Assembly: GCF_000466965.1 (NCBI RefSeq)
Contig: NZ_BATB01000020.1
Span: forward strand, 1-49,485
Direction of reading: 5' to 3'
Source: Limimaricola cinnabarinus LL-001
GTDB taxonomy: Bacteria > Pseudomonadota > Alphaproteobacteria > Rhodobacterales > Rhodobacteraceae
Length of the DNA stretch: 49,485 bases
The notes beneath the pieces were generated by a model. The model was not told the origin of the DNA and ran no database searches. It was given only the letters and a program-made list of their open reading frames with translations. Shown here piece by piece: positions 45,872-49,485 of the stretch; positions within the stretch are counted from its first letter, which is position 1; the number at the start of each line of letters is the position of its first letter. Position numbers and translations under genes: made by a program.

Positions 45872-47194
45872 CTAGAGCGCGAGGCGGTAGTGATCCACCC
45901 GGAAGTTGTCGTTCATGCCGCCCGAGCAGCGATACATCAGCATGTTGGAGGTACCGTCGATCTTGCCGCCAGCGATCAGCGACAGTCCGACCCCCATCGC
46001 TCCCGCGCTGAAGGTGATGTCTTTCTTCGCGATGATCTGACTGCCATGCAGATGCATGTTGGAGGGCAGGCTCGTCCCGCCCATGGTCAGCAGTTGCGCG
46101 CTGCCGCCCGGCAGGCAGGCATCCGCACGTCCAAGCCGCACGCCGGAGCTGCCGGAGATCGATTTATCGCTGGTGCTGGTGGTAGCCAGCACCGCGTCCT
46201 CAAAGGCGAGACCCGAGCCGAGGCTGACCTCGCAATCGGTGACGATGACGGCCTCGCGAATCGTCGTGTAGAGGCCGCGTGTCCTGAGCTGGACCTTGCC
46301 GCCATTGCAGGAGATCCGATGGATTCGGCCGCGCCGAAAATCGGACGGGTCGAACTGCCCCCCCGAGAGCTGGATCACGCTTCCCGAAGTGACGTAATCC
46401 GGTGTGTGCCAGGCCCCGATGGTCTGGATCTGCGAAATGATGTCCGACAGGTCGCGAAGCTCGCGGATCTCGACCGTGGCGGTCCGCAGCGCCGCCTGCA
46501 GCCCGTCATTCTGCTTGAAGCCCGAGGACGGCATCGAGAACTGTGACAGGTCCGGCATCGACAACACGGTGCCGGGGGCGAAGGTGTTGTTGTTGTTGAT
46601 CGACACGGAAGTGTTCGAATGCATGCAAAAGCCGTTGAGATAGGCGTTGTTCGACTGCACGTCGATCAGCCCCTCCGATAGGAACCCCTCCTCGGAGCAG
46701 CCCGGATTATAGGCCACGAAGACCGCTTCGCGCGAAATATCCCAGCTGTCGAACCCGATCAGTTGCGTCAGAAAGCTGATCACCGCGTTGTCGCGCGCGG
46801 CGAGACGGGCGGTCGACACCCGCACCGCCATGCCTTTGGAGGGGTCGGCGACGAATCCGCCCGTGGCATAGTCGAAGACCCCGAAGGAGATGTCGGAGGC
46901 CAGCAACTGGTCGCCGCGCTCGGCCGCGGGGTCCGAGGCGCGCACCATCGCCACCGCCTCCGCCTTGGCTGCCGAAGCCGACATCTTGCGACGGCTGACC
47001 AGTGCGGCATGGGCCGCCGCATCGGCCATCACCTGCAGGCGCACCCTTTCGGCATGGACGTGGCTCACGTCGATGGCGAGACCGCCGATCACGGCCATCG
47101 TCAAAAACACGAAAAGACCGAACAGCGTCATCGCCCCGGCGGCATCCTTCGCGAGCCGGAAGCAGAGGTCGTGAAGACGGCGGGGCGACCACAT
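45872..47194 (-). CDS. TadG-like pilus assembly protein
   Basis: 440 residues. The N-terminal [54 protein letters not shown] is the TadG/Flp-associated helix and Asp-Ala pattern. The large remainder is Ser/Asn/Gly-rich, with repeated short beta elements ([38 protein letters not shown]) that suggest an extracytoplasmic beta-helix, and four or more Cys. It follows the TadE-like gene by 2 bases. No other Tad genes are in the window. Confidence 0.82.
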   Translation of the reverse strand: MWSPRRLHDLCFRLAKDAAGAMTLFGLFVFLTMAVIGGLAIDVSHVHAERVRLQVMADAAAHAALVSRRKMSASAAKAEAVAMVRASDPAAERGDQLLASDISFGVFDYATGGFVADPSKGMAVRVSTARLAARDNAVISFLTQLIGFDSWDISREAVFVAYNPGCSEEGFLSEGLIDVQSNNAYLNGFCMHSNTSVSINNNNTFAPGTVLSMPDLSQFSMPSSGFKQNDGLQAALRTATVEIRELRDLSDIISQIQTIGAWHTPDYVTSGSVIQLSGGQFDPSDFRRGRIHRISCNGGKVQLRTRGLYTTIREAVIVTDCEVSLGSGLAFEDAVLATTSTSDKSISGSSGVRLGRADACLPGGSAQLLTMGGTSLPSNMHLHGSQIIAKKDITFSAGAMGVGLSLIAGGKIDGTSNMLMYRCSGGMNDNFRVDHYRLAL

Positions 47195-47196
47195 GA

Positions 47197-47631
47197 TCAG
47201 TATTCCACCATGTGCCGCGCGTTCACCGTCATCACCGCGCCGCCCAGAAACGGCAGGCTGCTGCTCATTGTCATCGATCTGAGGGGCAGGCTCGCGGTGG
47301 TGATGATGGTATTTCCGGTGATCCCGGTGGTGACCGTCGCTCCGGGAACAGCGAGCGCCAGCTTCTGCGCGATGGCGGTTTGCGCCGCCAAGGGCGAGGT
47401 GAGGCGATTGATCGACAGCGCGCGATTGCCGTCCTGAATGATCCGCATCGCCTCACTTTGCTTGAGATAGACGTTGGACACATCCGCAACCAGCAGGATG
47501 AAGAAGGTGAACAGCGGGATCCACATCACGGCTTCGATCGACATGGAGCCGCGCGCGTCCTTCGCGAAGCTCTTGCGATGCGACCGGCACGATGTGGTCC
47601 CGCGCCGGTCCTTTTTCCTTGCTCGGTCCAT
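47197..47631 (-). CDS. TadE-like pseudopilin/pilus assembly protein
   Basis: 144 residues. The segment FAKDARGSMSIEAVMWIPLFTFFILLVADVSNVYLKQSEAMRIIQDGNRAL contains the conserved Glu of TadE-like pseudopilins at the start of a hydrophobic helix. About 28 basic residues precede it. It forms a two-gene unit with the TadG-like gene. The upstream 87 bases to the gdh stop show no terminator. Confidence 0.85.
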   Translation of the reverse strand: MDRARKKDRRGTTSCRSHRKSFAKDARGSMSIEAVMWIPLFTFFILLVADVSNVYLKQSEAMRIIQDGNRALSINRLTSPLAAQTAIAQKLALAVPGATVTTGITGNTIITTASLPLRSMTMSSSLPFLGGAVMTVNARHMVEY

Positions 47632-47718
47632 GTTCCCCGTCTTTCGGCCTTCACGTCTCCTTCAGACTAGGGGCGGATTGCGGCCTTTTTTCGTTGACCA
47701 GGGGGAACCTATCGGGCG

Positions 47719-49160
47719 TCAGAGGCCCTTGGAGCGGTAGCTCATCGCCACCCGGCCGATCGCCACGAGATAGGCCGCGGTGCGCAGGTCGGGCACGTCG
47801 TCGCGCGAATGCCAGATCTCGCGCATCGACTGGTAGGCGGTACGCATCGTGTCATCGAGCCCCGAGCGGACCAGCTCCAGCTCGTCGTCGCCCTTGAGAT
47901 AGCGCGCCTTGAAGTCCTTCGACAGGTTCCAGCCCAGCCCCTCATCGTCCGACAGGCGCTCCAGCTCGTCGACGATCGCCTGCGCGCGGGCCTCGTCGGC
48001 GCGCCGCTCCATCCGGCCAAAGCGGATATGGCTGAGGTTCTTGACCCATTCGAAATAGGACACGGTCACGCCGCCCGCATTGGCATACATGTCGGGGATG
48101 ATGACGGTGCCCTTGCCGCGCAGGATGTCGTCGGCGCCCGCCGTGATCGGCCCGTTCGCGGCCTCGATGATCAAGGGCGCCTGAATCCGGTCGGCGTTGC
48201 CGAGGTTGATCGTGCTTTCCAAAGCGGCGGGGATGAGGATGTCGCACTCCGCCTCCAGAAGCCGCGCCCCGTCCTCGTGATGCGTGGCCCCCGCGAAGCC
48301 CGCGACGCCGCCATGCTTGCCGATCCATTGGTGCACCGCCTCCACGTCGAGGCCGTTCTCGTCGACGATCGCGCCGTCGCGCTCGATGATCGCGGTGATC
48401 CTGGCCCCGTCCTCCTCCGAGAGGAACTTGGCGGCGTGGTAGCCCACATTGCCGAGACCCTGCACGATGACCCGCTTGCCGACGAGCGTGCCCGACAGGT
48501 TGGCCTTGGCCACGTCCTCGGGATGGCGGAAGAACTCGCGCAGCGCGTATTGCACGCCGCGCCCGGTCGCCTCGACCCGGCCATGGATGCCGCCCGCGTT
48601 GAGAGGTTTGCCGGTGACGCAGCGCGCGAGTTGATGTCGGTGGTGTTCATCCGCGCGTATTGATCGGCGATCCAGGCCATCTCGCGCTCGCCGGTGCCCA
48701 TGTCGGGCGCGGGCACGTTCTGGCTCGGGCTGATCAGGTCGCGCTTGGCCAGCTCATAGGCGAATCGCCGGGTGATCTGTTCGAGCTCGTGCTCGTCCCA
48801 GTCGCGCGGGTCGATCCTGAGGCCGCCCTTGGAGCCGCCATAGGGCACCTCCACGAGAGCGCATTTATAGGTCATCAGCGCCGCCAGCGCCTCGACCTCT
48901 TCCTGATGCACCGACGATGCGTAGCGGATACCGCCCTTGACCGGCTCCATGTGCTCGGAATGCACCGAGCGGTAGCCGGTGAAGGTGTGGATCTGGCCGC
49001 GCAGCCGCACGCCGAAGCGCACGGTATAGGTGGCGTTGCAGACGCGGATCTTCTCCTCGAGCCCCGGCGACAGGTCCATCAACGCCACGGCGCGGTTGAA
49101 CATCATGTCGACGGAGTCGCGGAATCCGGGTTCTGCCATCTCGGGCTGGTGCTCGGTCAT
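47719..49160 (-). CDS. gdhA: Glutamate dehydrogenase (Glu/Leu/Phe/Val family; frameshifted)
   Basis: About 480 residues when repaired. The catalytic PYGGSKGGLRIDP and DMGTGEREMAWIADQY are in the first part; the dinucleotide fold VIVQGLGNVGYHAAKF and AANGPITAGAD are in the second. The break at ~48622 is repaired by one extra C on the coding strand (GCGCTGCG to GCGCCTGCG), giving DINSRACVTGKPLNAGGIHGR. It converts glutamate to 2-oxoglutarate and ammonia with NAD(P). Start ATG at 49160. The gene is on the same strand as the TadE-like gene. Confidence 0.92.
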
Positions 49161-49346
49161 CTCGGGTCTTCTCCCTGTGCTGCCGGTGTCGGACCGGCGG
49201 TCCCTGACCGATCCTAGGCCCTTGCGCGCAAGAATCGACCTCCGTGTCGACCGATGGCGCGACGGAAGGCGCAATGGGTCCGAATCCGGTCCAAGTTTGG
49301 TCATCGTGTCATGGTTGCCTGTGTCTGAATTTCAGGAAACCCCGCC
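49161..49346. other. Intergenic region upstream of glutamate dehydrogenase
   Basis: No convincing gene. It must hold the gdhA promoter, which I cannot place. A 12-bp palindrome CTTGCGCGCAAG lies at 49221-49232. Confidence 0.5.
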
Positions 49347-49485
49347 ATGACCCCGCTCCGTCCTTTCAGTCGAGATAGCCAGCCTAGGACCGGCCTGCGC
49401 GCCTTTTGGCAAGTTCAGGTCCCGCGCGCCTTCCGGCAAGTGCATGCTCTGCGGGCCTTCCGGCAAGTGCATGTTCTGCGCGCCT
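49347..49485 (+). other. Possible partial reading frame over the terminal repeats
   Basis: A frame beginning ATG at 49347 (AGGAAA 8 bases before) stays open to the window end, encoding 9-residue repeats such as LRAFRQVHV. The opposite strand is also open through the same repeats (SMHLPEGAR-like units) with a stop near 49334. I cannot tell which strand, if either, is coding. Confidence 0.3.
49397..49485. repeat. 27-bp tandem repeat array continuing past the window end
   Basis: Three 27-bp units (49397-49423, 49424-49450, 49451-49477) plus 8 bases of a fourth. The shared core is GCGCGCCTTCCGGCAAGTGC with small changes; units 2 and 3 are nearly identical, unit 1 is more diverged. 27 is a multiple of three, so every frame stays in phase. 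Confidence 0.85.

Overview
The window is chromosomal DNA of a high-GC alphaproteobacterium, almost certainly a Rhodobacterales/Rhodobacteraceae member. Evidence: a DUF6476-type protein, a DUF2842 protein and MmcB; a RibBX-type riboflavin protein; a tRNA-His without an encoded G-1 and with A73; an RpoH with a clear RpoH box; and ATGA-overlapped operons. This placement rests on recognising protein families by eye, not on a database search.

Layout. 1-2230: a small lower-GC cassette (tyrosine integrase plus HNH protein) next to tRNA-Leu(UAA), bounded by perfect 74-bp INVERTED repeats that carry the 3' end of the tRNA. 2365-6854: a TPR protein, a rhomboid protease, a GFA-family protein, an inositol-monophosphatase-family protein, and divergent metR-like/metF. 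6973-12568: ligase-associated exonuclease, ATP-dependent DNA ligase, a membrane-anchored EEP-fold protein, then an M3 oligoendopeptidase. 12660-18027: a secreted acidic 11-residue-repeat protein, two oxidoreductases, rpoH, an RluD-type pseudouridine synthase, DUF6476 and an SPW-repeat protein. 18244-22431: tRNA-His, a small acidic protein, mmcB, the ribBX-ribH-nusB operon and a thiamine pyrophosphokinase. 22575-28909: a long Ala/Pro/Glu-rich protein of unknown function, DUF2842/purA, secG and pyrG. 28962-31760: periplasmic and outer-membrane proteins, rlmJ and a TerB-like protein.

31873-39924 is one long operon that looks like uptake and gamma-glutamylation of a polyamine or related amine: an amino-acid-type ABC transporter (ATPase, binding protein, two permeases), two glutamine-synthetase-like ligases around a class I amidotransferase, and a PuuB-like FAD oxidase. 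Most junctions are ATGA overlaps. A small membrane protein and a LysR regulator follow. 41208-49160 carries rpmG, rnpB, an AmpD-type amidase, a lipoprotein, gatA/gatC, a ceramidase-like membrane protein, an isolated TadE/TadG-like pair and glutamate dehydrogenase. The window ends inside a 27-bp tandem array.

Nine otherwise intact conserved genes, including the core gene gatA, are each broken by a single frameshift that adding one G or C repairs. Seven of the nine occur in an AGGC/GCCT context. I read these mainly as consensus errors, so I annotate the full spans as genes and flag the break in each. The most unusual structure is the inverted-repeat-bounded recombinase cassette at the start, which could be an invertible element or a contig-end artefact.
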